A stretch of DNA of 64,000 nt. Origin: an uncultured Pelagibacteraceae bacterium (GTDB taxonomy: Bacteria > Pseudomonadota > Alphaproteobacteria > Pelagibacterales > Pelagibacteraceae). This document shows positions 39,217 to 48,655 of the stretch, piece by piece; within the stretch, counting starts at the first letter, position 1; every line of letters begins with the position of its first letter. Location of the stretch: NCBI GenBank assembly GCA_902582155.1, contig CACHRI010000003.1, forward strand, positions 103,924-167,923, in the 5' to 3' direction. The position numbers were made by a program, and so were the translations under genes. The notes beneath the pieces were generated by a model. The model was given only the letters and a program-made list of their open reading frames with translations. It made no database searches and was not told the origin of the DNA.

Positions 39217-40871
39217 AAGAAGAACTACTTTTTTGTCCATTAGGTGGATCAGGAGAAATAGGCATGAATATGAATCTTTATGCCTATGGTTCTGAGGAAA
39301 ACCAAAAATGGATTATAGTTGACATGGGAATTACATTTGCAGATGAGTCAATTCCAGGAGTAGACTTAATATATCCAGATGCTGGTTTTATAATTGATAA
39401 AAAAGATGATTTACTTGGAATAGTTTTAACACATGCTCATGAAGACCATATAGGATCTATTGTTCATATTTGGCCTAAATTAAAATGTAAAATTTATGCA
39501 ACTCCTTTTACGGCAGTTTTAATTCAAGAAAAATTCAAAGAAAAAAAAATAGACATTACTAATCATTTAAAGATAGTACAATTAAACGGCAAAATAAATT
39601 TAGGTCCTTTTGAAATAGATTTTGTTACATTAACTCACTCAATTTTAGAACCGAATGGTTTAAGTATAAAAACACCTTTAGGTGTAGTATTGCATACGGG
39701 TGATTGGAAAGTGGACCCTAATCCATTAATCGGTAATAAAGTGGATGAACAAAAATTAAAAAAGATCGGAGAGTCAGGAGTTTTAGCAATGATATGTGAC
39801 TCGACCAATGTATTTAGCCCAGGCAGAGCAGGTTCTGAAAATGATGTAAGAGAGAGCTTGCTTAAGATAATTGCAAGTCAAAAGAAAAGAGTATTAGTAA
39901 CGTCATTTGCCTCCAACGTGGCTAGAATGGAAAGTATTTTTTATATCGCCAAACATACTAAAAGAAATATTTCTTTAGTAGGAAGGTCAATGCATAGAAT
40001 TTTTAAAGCTGCAAGACAATGTGGTTATTTAAAAGATATAGTAGAGCCTTTAGACCCCAGAGATGCTAAAAAAGTATCTAAGGAAAAAATCATTTATTTA
40101 TGCACTGGAAGCCAAGGTGAACCAATGGGAGCATTAAACAGGATTGCAAATGAGACACATCCAGATGTAAACTTAGAAAAAGGAGACACAGTAATTTTTT
40201 CATCAAAAATAATACCAGGAAATGAAAAAAAATTGTACGGTCTACAAAATTTAATAGTTAAAAGAGACATTGAAGTAATTACAGAGGAAAATGCTTTTGT
40301 ACATGTGTCTGGCCACGCAAACAGAGATGACTTAAAAGATATGTATCAATGGGTAAAACCAAAATGTGTTATACCCGTTCATGGCGAGCATAGACATATG
40401 AAAGAACACATCGCATTTGCAAAAGAAATGCAAATACCTTTTAATTTAAAAATTGAAAATGGAGATATAATTCAAATTTATAAAGATAAACAACCAGAAA
40501 TAATAGATAAGGCCCCTACTGGAAAAATTTATCTTGATGGAAATATAGCCGTAAGTCTTGAGTCCAGTTCAATTAAAGAAAGGAAAAACATTTCAATTAA
40601 TGGATTTTTAGAAATTACTTTAATAATCACAACTAATGGAAAGATAAAAAAACCAGTTGTTACTTTCAGGGGAATCCCAGAAGAAGAAATAAGCGAGGCC
40701 TTTAAGTTTGATTTAGAGGATGAAATCATCAAAACATGTAAAACTTTTGCGATCGATAATTTAAAACAAGAAAAAAATTTAATTGATGTTGTAAAGCAGA
40801 ACTGTAGAAAAATTATAAAAGAAAAAACAGGTAAAAGACCTTATACAAATGTTAATATAGCCAGGGTTTAA
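39213..40871 (+). CDS. rnj: Ribonuclease J
   Basis: Metallo-beta-lactamase/beta-CASP nuclease with endo- and 5'-exonuclease activity on mRNA. The zinc site HAHEDH is at residues 74-79, and further ligands are in LTHS, HTGDWK and the VSGHANRDD and PVHGEHRHM segments. The 552-residue length is typical for alphaproteobacteria. It overlaps coaX by 4 bases; the next gene begins at its stop (TAATG). Confidence 0.95.
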   Translation: MKEELLFCPLGGSGEIGMNMNLYAYGSEENQKWIIVDMGITFADESIPGVDLIYPDAGFIIDKKDDLLGIVLTHAHEDHIGSIVHIWPKLKCKIYATPFTAVLIQEKFKEKKIDITNHLKIVQLNGKINLGPFEIDFVTLTHSILEPNGLSIKTPLGVVLHTGDWKVDPNPLIGNKVDEQKLKKIGESGVLAMICDSTNVFSPGRAGSENDVRESLLKIIASQKKRVLVTSFASNVARMESIFYIAKHTKRNISLVGRSMHRIFKAARQCGYLKDIVEPLDPRDAKKVSKEKIIYLCTGSQGEPMGALNRIANETHPDVNLEKGDTVIFSSKIIPGNEKKLYGLQNLIVKRDIEVITEENAFVHVSGHANRDDLKDMYQWVKPKCVIPVHGEHRHMKEHIAFAKEMQIPFNLKIENGDIIQIYKDKQPEIIDKAPTGKIYLDGNIAVSLESSSIKERKNISINGFLEITLIITTNGKIKKPVVTFRGIPEEEISEAFKFDLEDEIIKTCKTFAIDNLKQEKNLIDVVKQNCRKIIKEKTGKRPYTNVNIARV

Positions 40872-41125
40872 TGAGCATAACCGGATCAATTGTGATTTAT
40901 GTGATAATTTGGTGGATAGTCTTTTTTTCTGCTCTTCCAATAGGTATAAAACATGATGATAAACGTTTTTATAATAATTTAGAAGGAGCAGACCCTGGAG
41001 CTCCAAAAAATCCAAATATATTTAAAAAATTTTTATACACAACCTTTATTACTACGGTAATTTTTATAGTAATATACTATATAGTATCAAATAATCATTT
41101 TAACTTAAGAGAATTTATTAAATAA
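40871..41125 (+). CDS. DUF1467 family membrane protein
   Basis: An 84-residue protein of unknown function with two predicted membrane helices, at about residues 6-24 and 54-74. The family signature is IWWIVFFSALPIG followed by a GADPGAPKNP loop. It is widespread in alphaproteobacteria, usually between the RNase J gene and proS, as here. TAATG overlaps on both sides tie it to its neighbours. Confidence 0.88.
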   Translation: MSITGSIVIYVIIWWIVFFSALPIGIKHDDKRFYNNLEGADPGAPKNPNIFKKFLYTTFITTVIFIVIYYIVSNNHFNLREFIK

Positions 41126-42438
41126 TGTACCTATCAAAATTATTCCTTCCTATTACAAAAAACCTTCCAGCTGATGCAAAAATTAAATCACACCAATTAA
41201 TGCTAAGAGCTGGAATGATTAAACAAGCTTCAGCAGGAATATATTCCTGGTTGCCGCTAGGTTTAAAAGTCATGAAAAAAATTGAACAAATTGTAAGAGA
41301 AGAACAAAATAAAATAGGAGCTCAAGAGTTACTTATGCCGACTATACAATCTTCAGAAATATGGAAAGAAAGTGGAAGGTATAATGACTATGGTGAAGAA
41401 ATGTTAAGGATTAAGGATAGGCAGGGACGCGAGATGTTATACGGACCAACCAATGAGGAATTGATCACTGATATCTTTCGTTCATCAATCAAATCATATA
41501 AATCACTTCCTCAAATGCTTTATCACATTCAATGGAAATTTAGAGATGAAATAAGACCACGATTTGGTGTAATGAGGTGTAGAGAATTTTTTATGAAGGA
41601 CGCCTATTCTTTCGATTTAGACGATACTAATGCTAAAATTTCTTATAATAAAATGTTTTTTTCATATCTTAAAACTTTTAAGAGATTAGGGCTTCAAGCT
41701 ATTCCAATGGCAGCAGAAACAGGTCCTATTGGCGGAGACCTTTCGCATGAGTTCATAATATTAGCAGAAACTGGTGAAAGTAAAATTTATACCGATAAAA
41801 AAATTTTTGATATTAAAATTGAAAAATATAATTTTGAAAATACCTCATTAGAGAAAATGGTTAAAGATTTTTCCTCAGTTTATGCTGTGACTGACGATAA
41901 ATTCAATAAGTTAGAATTTGATAAAAAGGTTTCAAAAGAAAATCAAGTTATAACAAAAGGAATTGAAGTAGGACACATCTTTTATTTTGGTGACAAATAT
42001 TCTAAACCACTAAATTGTTTTATAGATAGCCAAGAAGGGAAAAAGAATTCTGTCAAAATGGGATCTTATGGAATTGGAGTTTCAAGATTAGTTGGGGCAA
42101 TTATAGAAGCAAAATATGAAAAAGAAATCATGAAATGGCCGAAATCCATATCACCTTATGATGTCGTAATTATTCCTAGCATTAGTAAAAATAATAAAGA
42201 AAATCTCTCTAAATCCTTGAATATTTATAATGAACTAAAAAAACAAAATATTGACGTATTGTTAGATGATGTTGATGAGAATATGTCACAAAAATTTAAA
42301 AAACATGATTTAATAGGTATTCCTTATCAAATAATTGTAGGATCAAAGTCTAGCGAAAGTAAGATTGAGTTTAAAGAAGTTAATTTCGAAAGCTCCTTCG
42401 TTGATTTGAAAGACGTTAAATCAAAACTTAAAAATTAA
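41125..42438 (+). CDS. proS: Prolyl-tRNA synthetase, short alphaproteobacterial type
   Basis: Class II synthetase charging tRNA-Pro. The 437-residue length is the short form that lacks the editing insertion domain, usual in alphaproteobacteria. Motif 2 is in KFRDEIRPRFGVMRCREFFMKDAYSF and motif 3 in GSYGIGVSRLVGAI. An anticodon-binding domain follows from about residue 340. Without the insertion, removal of mischarged Ala-tRNA would need a separate factor, not seen in this window. Confidence 0.96.
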   Translation: MYLSKLFLPITKNLPADAKIKSHQLMLRAGMIKQASAGIYSWLPLGLKVMKKIEQIVREEQNKIGAQELLMPTIQSSEIWKESGRYNDYGEEMLRIKDRQGREMLYGPTNEELITDIFRSSIKSYKSLPQMLYHIQWKFRDEIRPRFGVMRCREFFMKDAYSFDLDDTNAKISYNKMFFSYLKTFKRLGLQAIPMAAETGPIGGDLSHEFIILAETGESKIYTDKKIFDIKIEKYNFENTSLEKMVKDFSSVYAVTDDKFNKLEFDKKVSKENQVITKGIEVGHIFYFGDKYSKPLNCFIDSQEGKKNSVKMGSYGIGVSRLVGAIIEAKYEKEIMKWPKSISPYDVVIIPSISKNNKENLSKSLNIYNELKKQNIDVLLDDVDENMSQKFKKHDLIGIPYQIIVGSKSSESKIEFKEVNFESSFVDLKDVKSKLKN

Positions 42439-42439
42439 A

Positions 42440-43669
42440 TTGTTTACTTACACTGAAAGACTTATAGCTCGCAGAAACTTAAGACCTAAAAGAAAACAAG
42501 GCTTCCTTAAGATTATTTCTTTATTCTCTTTTCTTGGGATTATGTTAGGCGTTGCTGTATTAATAATAGTAATGTCCGTAATGAATGGGTTCAGAATAGA
42601 TTTGACCGACAAGATTATTGGTTTAAACCCTCATTTAATTATATCATTAGAAAATAAAAATGAATTAAAGAGTTTAAAACAAAGATTAGAAAAAAAATAT
42701 TTAAATTTAAAGATAAATGAGTCTATAAGCGGGGAAGGTATAATCCTTATTAATGACAAAGTTAAAGGAGTTTTTATTAAAGGAATTAGTAGCAAAGATA
42801 AAGATCAATCATTTAAAAATAAAAAAATAATACAAGGAAATTTATCTGATTTTTCCTCTGGAAAAATAATGATTGGAGGAGAACTTGCATTTAATCTCAA
42901 TCTAAAAATTGGTGACAAAATAAATATTGTATCTTCTTCATTTGTAAGTACTCCTTTTGGCAGAATACCTAATCAAGAAAGTTTTATTATAGCAGGTATA
43001 TTTAATAGTGGATTTTATGAATTTGATCAAAATCTTATTTATTTAGAAATGAAAGATGCCAAATCAATTTTTAATAAGGATGAAAATGAAATAGATTTAG
43101 AAATTTTTTTGAGAGATCCTTTTTTAGCTGACAAATATAAAAAGGAAATACTTGAGATAAACCAAAATGTTTATGTTTCAACATGGTCAGACACTAATAA
43201 ATCATTTTTTAATGCTTTAAAAATTGAAAGAAATGTAATGTTTACAATTTTAACGCTTATAATTATTGTAGCAGCATTTAATATAATTTCCGGACTTACA
43301 ATTTTAATAAAAAATAAGACTAAGGAAATCGCTATTTTCAAAACACTCGGGCTCTCTAACAATTCAATTATAAAATCATTTTTTTTAACAGGTTTTACAA
43401 TAGGATTTTTATCTACCTTGTCAGGTGTAATATTAGGCATACTTTTTTCTTTTTATATCGATGATATAAGAAATTTTTTATCTATGATGTTTGGACTAAA
43501 TATTTTTCCATCAGAAGTATATTATTTAGAAAAAATGCCAAGTAAAATTGACCCAAGCTCTATTTCTATAATATTCTTCTTATCATTATTAATAACATCA
43601 ATAGCTTCATATTTTCCAGCAAAAACAATTTCAAAAATGAAAACAACTAATGCGTTAAAATATGACTAA
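42440..43669 (+). CDS. lolC: Lipoprotein-releasing ABC transporter permease (LolC/E)
   Basis: Inner-membrane subunit that extracts outer-membrane lipoproteins for transfer to LolA. The 409-residue protein has a membrane helix near residue 30, a large periplasmic domain and three C-terminal helices in the FtsX-like permease fold. RRNLRPKRKQGFLKII at the N-terminus is typical. The only plausible start is TTG at 42440, one base after the proS stop. One permease gene is present, so the complex is probably a LolF-type homodimer with LolD. Confidence 0.9.
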   Translation: MFTYTERLIARRNLRPKRKQGFLKIISLFSFLGIMLGVAVLIIVMSVMNGFRIDLTDKIIGLNPHLIISLENKNELKSLKQRLEKKYLNLKINESISGEGIILINDKVKGVFIKGISSKDKDQSFKNKKIIQGNLSDFSSGKIMIGGELAFNLNLKIGDKINIVSSSFVSTPFGRIPNQESFIIAGIFNSGFYEFDQNLIYLEMKDAKSIFNKDENEIDLEIFLRDPFLADKYKKEILEINQNVYVSTWSDTNKSFFNALKIERNVMFTILTLIIIVAAFNIISGLTILIKNKTKEIAIFKTLGLSNNSIIKSFFLTGFTIGFLSTLSGVILGILFSFYIDDIRNFLSMMFGLNIFPSEVYYLEKMPSKIDPSSISIIFFLSLLITSIASYFPAKTISKMKTTNALKYD

Positions 43670-44345
43670 AAAAATATTAGATATTAAAAATTTAAATAAA
43701 AATTTTGATCATAACAATAAAAGAATAGAAGTTCTTAAAAACTTAAATTTTTCACTGAAAAAAGGGGAGCTTATTGCACTTACAGGACCTTCAGGATCAG
43801 GAAAATCAACTTTGCTACATTTAATTTCTTTGATGGACAAGCCTACAAGTGGAAAAATTTTTTTCTTAGGTAAAGACACAATAAATTATAAAGAAAAAGA
43901 AATAGATAATTTAAAAAAATATAAGATATCGCTTATTTTTCAAAATAATAATTTAATTTCAGATTTAAATGTAATCGAAAATGTAATGCTTCCATTGCTT
44001 ATAAGAAATGAGAACAAACTTGAAAGTTATAATAAAGCAAAAAAAATCCTGACATTAGTAAAACTTTCAAATAGACAAGATTTTTTTCCGAATGATTTGT
44101 CAGGAGGCGAACAACAAAGAGTTGCAATAGCAAGGGCTTTAATTGCTGAAACAGATTTAATATTGGCAGACGAACCAACTGGTAATTTGGACCATAAAAC
44201 ATCTAAAGAAATATTTAGCTACTTTCTTAAACTTAAAAAGATGAACAAAACAATTTTATTTGCAACTCACAATAGAGAACTTGCTAACAAAGCTGATTAC
44301 AAGTTGAGTATTTTTAATGGTAATATAAAAAGATCAAATGGATAA
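43662..44345 (+). CDS. lolD: Lipoprotein-releasing ABC transporter ATPase
   Basis: ATPase of the Lol system. The 227-residue protein has Walker A GPSGSGKSTLLHL near residues 42-54. The Q-loop FQNNNL, signature DLSGGEQQRVAIARAL and Walker B LILADEPTGNLD follow. It overlaps the permease by 8 bases and dnaE by 8 bases. Confidence 0.95.
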   Translation: MTKKILDIKNLNKNFDHNNKRIEVLKNLNFSLKKGELIALTGPSGSGKSTLLHLISLMDKPTSGKIFFLGKDTINYKEKEIDNLKKYKISLIFQNNNLISDLNVIENVMLPLLIRNENKLESYNKAKKILTLVKLSNRQDFFPNDLSGGEQQRVAIARALIAETDLILADEPTGNLDHKTSKEIFSYFLKLKKMNKTILFATHNRELANKADYKLSIFNGNIKRSNG

Positions 44346-47300
44346 AAATGAATTTCAATTTATTAATTTTAAAATTCATTCTCAATATTCAATATGCGAA
44401 GGAGCAGTAAAAATTGACGATCTCGCAGATTATTGTAAAAAAAACCGTGTAAAAGCTATAGGATTATGCGACAGCTTTAATTTATGTGGAGCACTGGAAT
44501 TCTCTGAAAAAATTAGTAAAGTGGGAACTCAACCAATCATTGGCTCACAAATTAATATAAAATTTGAAAACGTAATTGGAAAAATACCTATTTTTGCAAA
44601 AACAGGACAAGGATACAATAATCTAACTAAACTTTCGTCAATTAGTTATCTTGAGAGCGAAGCAACTTCTGAACCTTATTGCAATATAGAAAATTTAGAA
44701 GTGAATTCAAAGGATTTAATTATTTTAAGCGGGACTGTTCATGGATTATTTGGAAAACTATTTAAAGCAAATAAAATTGAATTAATCAAAAAACTACTTA
44801 ATAAATTTAAGAATTTGTTTAAAGATGATTTTTATATCGAAATTCAAAGGCATTCAGAACTTGATGAAAAAAATTATGAAGATTTTTTGATTAATGAATC
44901 TTATAAATTAAACTTACCTCTAATATCATCACAAGAAGTTTTTTACATAGAAAAAGATATGGCAGAAGCACATGATGCCTTGATTTGTGTTGGTGAAAAG
45001 ACTTTTGTAGATGACGCAAATCGAAAAAAATACAAAGATAACCACTTTTTGAGAGATACAAAAGATTTAAAAGATCTATTTAATGATATCCCAGAAGCGT
45101 TAGAGAATAACCAAAATTTTCCCAAAAGATTTAGCTTCAAGCCAAAAAAAATGAAACCCAAGTTACCAAATTTAATAATTGAAAAAAATAAAAGTGTTGA
45201 AGAAGAATTACTGTCTCAAGCGAAAGCTGGTTTGAACACAAGACTTAAAAATTTCATATTTCAAAAAAATAAAAACAAAAAAGAGGAAGACATTAAGAAG
45301 ATTTACAATGAAAGATTAAGTCATGAAATAAACATTATAAATTCTATGAATTATCAAAGCTATTTTTTAATAGTATCTGATTATATTAAATGGGCAAAAA
45401 AAAATTCAATCCCTGTAGGGCCTGGACGAGGCTCTGGAGCCGGCTCTCTAGTAGCTTATTGTCTAGATATAACTGACTTAGATCCAATTGAATTTGATTT
45501 AATATTTGAAAGATTCTTAAACCCAGATAGAATTTCTATGCCAGACTTTGACATAGATTTTTGTGAAGACAAAAGAGACAAGGTTTTTGAATATCTTAAA
45601 AACAAATATGGGAAAGGAGTTGCCCATATAATTACATTCGGAAAATTTAAAGCAAGAATGGCTTTACGAGATATTGGAAGAGTAATCGGATTACCTTACG
45701 GACACGTTGACAAAATATGTAAAATGATACCTTTTGATCCGTCAAGACCTCTAACATTGCAAGAGTCAATTGATAGAGAACCAAGGTTTAAAGAAGAAAT
45801 TAAAAATAATAATAAAATTAAGAAGTTAATTGAGCTATCTCTAAAATTAGAAGGTTTAAACAGAAATATGGCAACACATGCTGCAGGGGTAGTAATTGCG
45901 GGTAAGGAACTGTCAGATCAAATTCCACTTTATATTGACCATTCATCTAAACTTCCTTTACCATCTACTCAATATGACATGTATTCTTCAGAGAACGCTG
46001 GTTTAGTAAAATTTGATCTTTTAGGTTTAAAAACACTTACAGTAATAGATAAAACTGTCAAAATGATAAAGAAAAAAAAGATCGAGCTCGATATATCAAA
46101 AATAAGTTTAGATGACGAAAAGGTATTCTCATTAATGTCAACCGGTGAAACTACAGGATTATTTCAGTTGGAAAGCACTGGAATGAGAGAGGCTATAAAG
46201 CAAATGAAACCAAATAAATTTGATGACATCATAGCACTTGTTGCCTTGTATCGACCTGGTCCTATGAGCAATATTCCTATATATAATGATTGTAAGAATG
46301 GTTTAAAAAAACCTGATTACATACACCCTAGTCTTAAAAATATTTTAGAACCAACATATGGCATTATAATTTATCAAGAACAAGTGATGCAAATAGCTCA
46401 AACTCTAGCTGGATTTTCTGCAGGAGAGGCGGATATTTTAAGAAGAGCTATGGGTAAGAAAAAAAGAGCTGAACTTGAAAAGCAAAAAGAGAGATTTATT
46501 AATGGAGCAACTAAAAACGGAATTAAAAAAGATTTAGCAAATTATATATTTACTAAAATCGAACCATTCGCTGAATATGGTTTTAATAAAAGCCATGCTG
46601 CTGCCTATGCTTTAATAGCTTATCAAACTGCTTATCTCAAAACTTACTTCAAAGAGGAATTTATTGCGTCTACAATGTGCACTGAGATGACAAACACAAA
46701 TAAATTAAGAGAATTTGTTGATGAATTAAAGAGATTAAAAGTGCCTGTGGTCAGACCGAATATTAATAAATGTTATGCAGATTTCAGAACAGATCAAAAA
46801 AACATTCTTTATGGTTTAGGCGCTATTAAAAATGTAGGAAGTGAGGCAATAAAAAATTTAGTAAACGAAAGAGAAAAAAACGGGCAATTTAAAAGTCTTA
46901 TGGATTTTATTAAAAGAGCAAGTCCAAAAGACATCAACAAACTTCAATTAGAAGGATTGGTAAAGTCAGGTTCTTTTGATCAACTAGAAAGTAATAGAAA
47001 AGCTATTTTCGACTCAATTCCTAAACTTATTCAAATGAATAAAATTTTATATGAAGAGAAAGTAAGCAAACAAAGCAATCTTTTCGAAAATGGTGACGAT
47101 CAAAAAAATAATCAATTTGAGCTTATAACAAAAAATAAATGGGATAAAAAACAATACCTAAATGAAGAATTTACCTCTTTAGGGTTTTATATATCGGACC
47201 ATCCATTGAATAATTATAAAAATATTTTTAATCAATTAAACATTAAATCTTTTAGAGACTTTATAAAAAACGATAAAAGCGAGGGATTAATTTCAGGAAC

Positions 47301-47748
47301 GCTAATGACCATTCAAGAAAAAAAAAGTTCAAAAGGAACTCCATTCGCAATTGCAAAATTTAGTGATAACCAAGGGGAGTATGAACTGTTCATTTTTTCA
47401 GAAATTCTTATAAAAAATAGAGAAATTTTAAAAGAGGGAGAGTCTTTTGTTTTGACTTTATTCAAAGACACTAAAGGGGATCAAAGAAGGGTAAATGTAA
47501 AAAAAATTACTGCCTTAGATAATCTTATTAATGAAAATTATAAAAAAGTCTCGATAGAGATAGATGAAAAATTAGACCTTAAAGATTTAAAAAAACTTCT
47601 TGATAAAAAAGGCAGCACCGAAATTCAAATAATACTTAGACAAAAAGATACAAAATTTACTTTTAAATTGGAGAATCCTAGAAAATTCGATTTAAAATTA
47701 TTTAATGATGTAAAAAACAAGGAATATGTTAGAAAAATAACTTTTTAA
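44338..47748 (+). CDS. dnaE: DNA polymerase III alpha subunit
   Basis: Replicative polymerase. The 1136-residue protein has an N-terminal PHP domain (KIHSQYSICEGAVK). The catalytic aspartates of the palm include Asp403 and Asp405 in PDFDIDF. The NMATHAAGVVIAG, LYRPGPMSNIP and YGFNKSHAAAYALIAYQTAYLK blocks follow, with an OB domain near residues 1000-1070. It is the last gene of the gap-free run starting at nuoA. A new promoter lies directly after it. Confidence 0.97.
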   Translation: MDKNEFQFINFKIHSQYSICEGAVKIDDLADYCKKNRVKAIGLCDSFNLCGALEFSEKISKVGTQPIIGSQINIKFENVIGKIPIFAKTGQGYNNLTKLSSISYLESEATSEPYCNIENLEVNSKDLIILSGTVHGLFGKLFKANKIELIKKLLNKFKNLFKDDFYIEIQRHSELDEKNYEDFLINESYKLNLPLISSQEVFYIEKDMAEAHDALICVGEKTFVDDANRKKYKDNHFLRDTKDLKDLFNDIPEALENNQNFPKRFSFKPKKMKPKLPNLIIEKNKSVEEELLSQAKAGLNTRLKNFIFQKNKNKKEEDIKKIYNERLSHEINIINSMNYQSYFLIVSDYIKWAKKNSIPVGPGRGSGAGSLVAYCLDITDLDPIEFDLIFERFLNPDRISMPDFDIDFCEDKRDKVFEYLKNKYGKGVAHIITFGKFKARMALRDIGRVIGLPYGHVDKICKMIPFDPSRPLTLQESIDREPRFKEEIKNNNKIKKLIELSLKLEGLNRNMATHAAGVVIAGKELSDQIPLYIDHSSKLPLPSTQYDMYSSENAGLVKFDLLGLKTLTVIDKTVKMIKKKKIELDISKISLDDEKVFSLMSTGETTGLFQLESTGMREAIKQMKPNKFDDIIALVALYRPGPMSNIPIYNDCKNGLKKPDYIHPSLKNILEPTYGIIIYQEQVMQIAQTLAGFSAGEADILRRAMGKKKRAELEKQKERFINGATKNGIKKDLANYIFTKIEPFAEYGFNKSHAAAYALIAYQTAYLKTYFKEEFIASTMCTEMTNTNKLREFVDELKRLKVPVVRPNINKCYADFRTDQKNILYGLGAIKNVGSEAIKNLVNEREKNGQFKSLMDFIKRASPKDINKLQLEGLVKSGSFDQLESNRKAIFDSIPKLIQMNKILYEEKVSKQSNLFENGDDQKNNQFELITKNKWDKKQYLNEEFTSLGFYISDHPLNNYKNIFNQLNIKSFRDFIKNDKSEGLISGTLMTIQEKKSSKGTPFAIAKFSDNQGEYELFIFSEILIKNREILKEGESFVLTLFKDTKGDQRRVNVKKITALDNLINENYKKVSIEIDEKLDLKDLKKLLDKKGSTEIQIILRQKDTKFTFKLENPRKFDLKLFNDVKNKEYVRKITF

Positions 47749-47752
47749 CATC

Positions 47753-47779
47753 TTGCTTTTTTGTTTAATAAATTATAAT
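47753..47779 (+). promoter_or_regulatory. Probable promoter of the rpsB operon
   Basis: A perfect -10 hexamer TATAAT at 47774-47779 follows a -35-like TTGCTT at 47753-47758 with a slightly short 15-base spacer. It sits in the only gap of notable length around dnaE and rpsB. Transcription would start near 47786, leaving a leader of about 70 bases. Confidence 0.55.
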
Positions 47780-47795
47780 AAAACATAATTTCGCA

Positions 47796-47854
47796 CACAA
47801 CTTTTAGGGTAAAACCCCCCGGTCCTTATGGAGCAGTTGTGGTGGATAAACCGG
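47796..47854 (+). ncRNA. Possible pseudoknotted rpsB mRNA leader
   Basis: Within the leader, CACAACT (47796-47802) pairs with AGTTGTG (47835-47841), a perfect seven-base stem. Inside its loop is a small GGGT-AAA-ACCC hairpin (47807-47817). CCGGT at 47819-47823, also in that loop, is complementary to ACCGG at 47850-47854 outside the stem, which would form a pseudoknot. The last arm covers the GGA that precedes the rpsB ATG at 47858. This suggests a ribosomal-protein leader controlling initiation. I recall a computationally predicted rpsB leader in Pelagibacter, but cannot check identity here. Confidence 0.55.
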
Positions 47855-47857
47855 AAA

Positions 47858-48643
47858 ATGAAAGTACCAGAAGTAAACATAAAACAATTATTAGAGGCTG
47901 GAGTCCACCTTGGACACAAAACTTTAAGATGGAATCCAAAAATGAAAAGTTATATTTTTGGTGAAAAAAATTCTATTCATATTATTGATTTAACTCAAAC
48001 AGTAAATTTTTTAAAAACAGCACTACATGAGGTTCATAAATGTATTGCTTCAGGAGGAAAAATTTTAATTGTATCAACAAAAAAACAAGCGTCTGAACAA
48101 GTAAGCTCGCTAGCAAAAGATACGTCTCAATTTTTTGTTAATTACAGATGGCTTGGAGGTATGTTAACCAATTGGAACACAATACAAAATTCAATTAAAA
48201 GATTGAAGCAACTTGATGATCAGCTTTCTAAAGACAACATGGGTTTTACTAAAAAAGAAATTATAAAATTTGGGAAGGAAAGAGATAAACTTCAAAGATC
48301 CTTAGGCGGGATTGCTGACATGAAAAAATTACCTAATTTGATATTTATAATTGATACGAATATTGAATCTTTAGCAGTTAATGAGGCAAAAAAACTTAAT
48401 ATTCCGATCATTGCCATTTTAGACACTAATTCAGATCCTACCGGTATTGACTTTCCAATTCCAGGAAATGATGATGCAAGAAGGTCTATCAATCTATATT
48501 GTGACCTTTTAAGAAACACAATTAAAGAAGCTGAAAAATTAATAGAAAAAAATAGCACAGAAAAAGAAATAATTAAGAAGGATGAAAATAAAAGTAATCC
48601 TAAATCTATTAAAACTGAAAAAAAAACATCTCTTAAAAAATAA
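47858..48643 (+). CDS. rpsB: Small ribosomal subunit protein uS2
   Basis: Ribosomal protein S2. I start it at the ATG at 47858 ([20 protein letters not shown]); the frame's earlier ATG at 47828 lies within the structured leader and adds ten residues not seen in S2 proteins. Family marks are [28 protein letters not shown] and [10 protein letters not shown] lysine-rich tail follows residue 230. The product is 261 residues. Confidence 0.95.
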   Translation: MKVPEVNIKQLLEAGVHLGHKTLRWNPKMKSYIFGEKNSIHIIDLTQTVNFLKTALHEVHKCIASGGKILIVSTKKQASEQVSSLAKDTSQFFVNYRWLGGMLTNWNTIQNSIKRLKQLDDQLSKDNMGFTKKEIIKFGKERDKLQRSLGGIADMKKLPNLIFIIDTNIESLAVNEAKKLNIPIIAILDTNSDPTGIDFPIPGNDDARRSINLYCDLLRNTIKEAEKLIEKNSTEKEIIKKDENKSNPKSIKTEKKTSLKK

Positions 48644-48655
48644 TACGAGATTAAA

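Noticed and set aside
47828..47857. Ten-residue extension of rpsB from the ATG at 47828
   Set aside because: It lies in the proposed structured leader, has no SD sequence and is not found in S2 proteins; the ATG at 47858 fits the conserved N-terminus.
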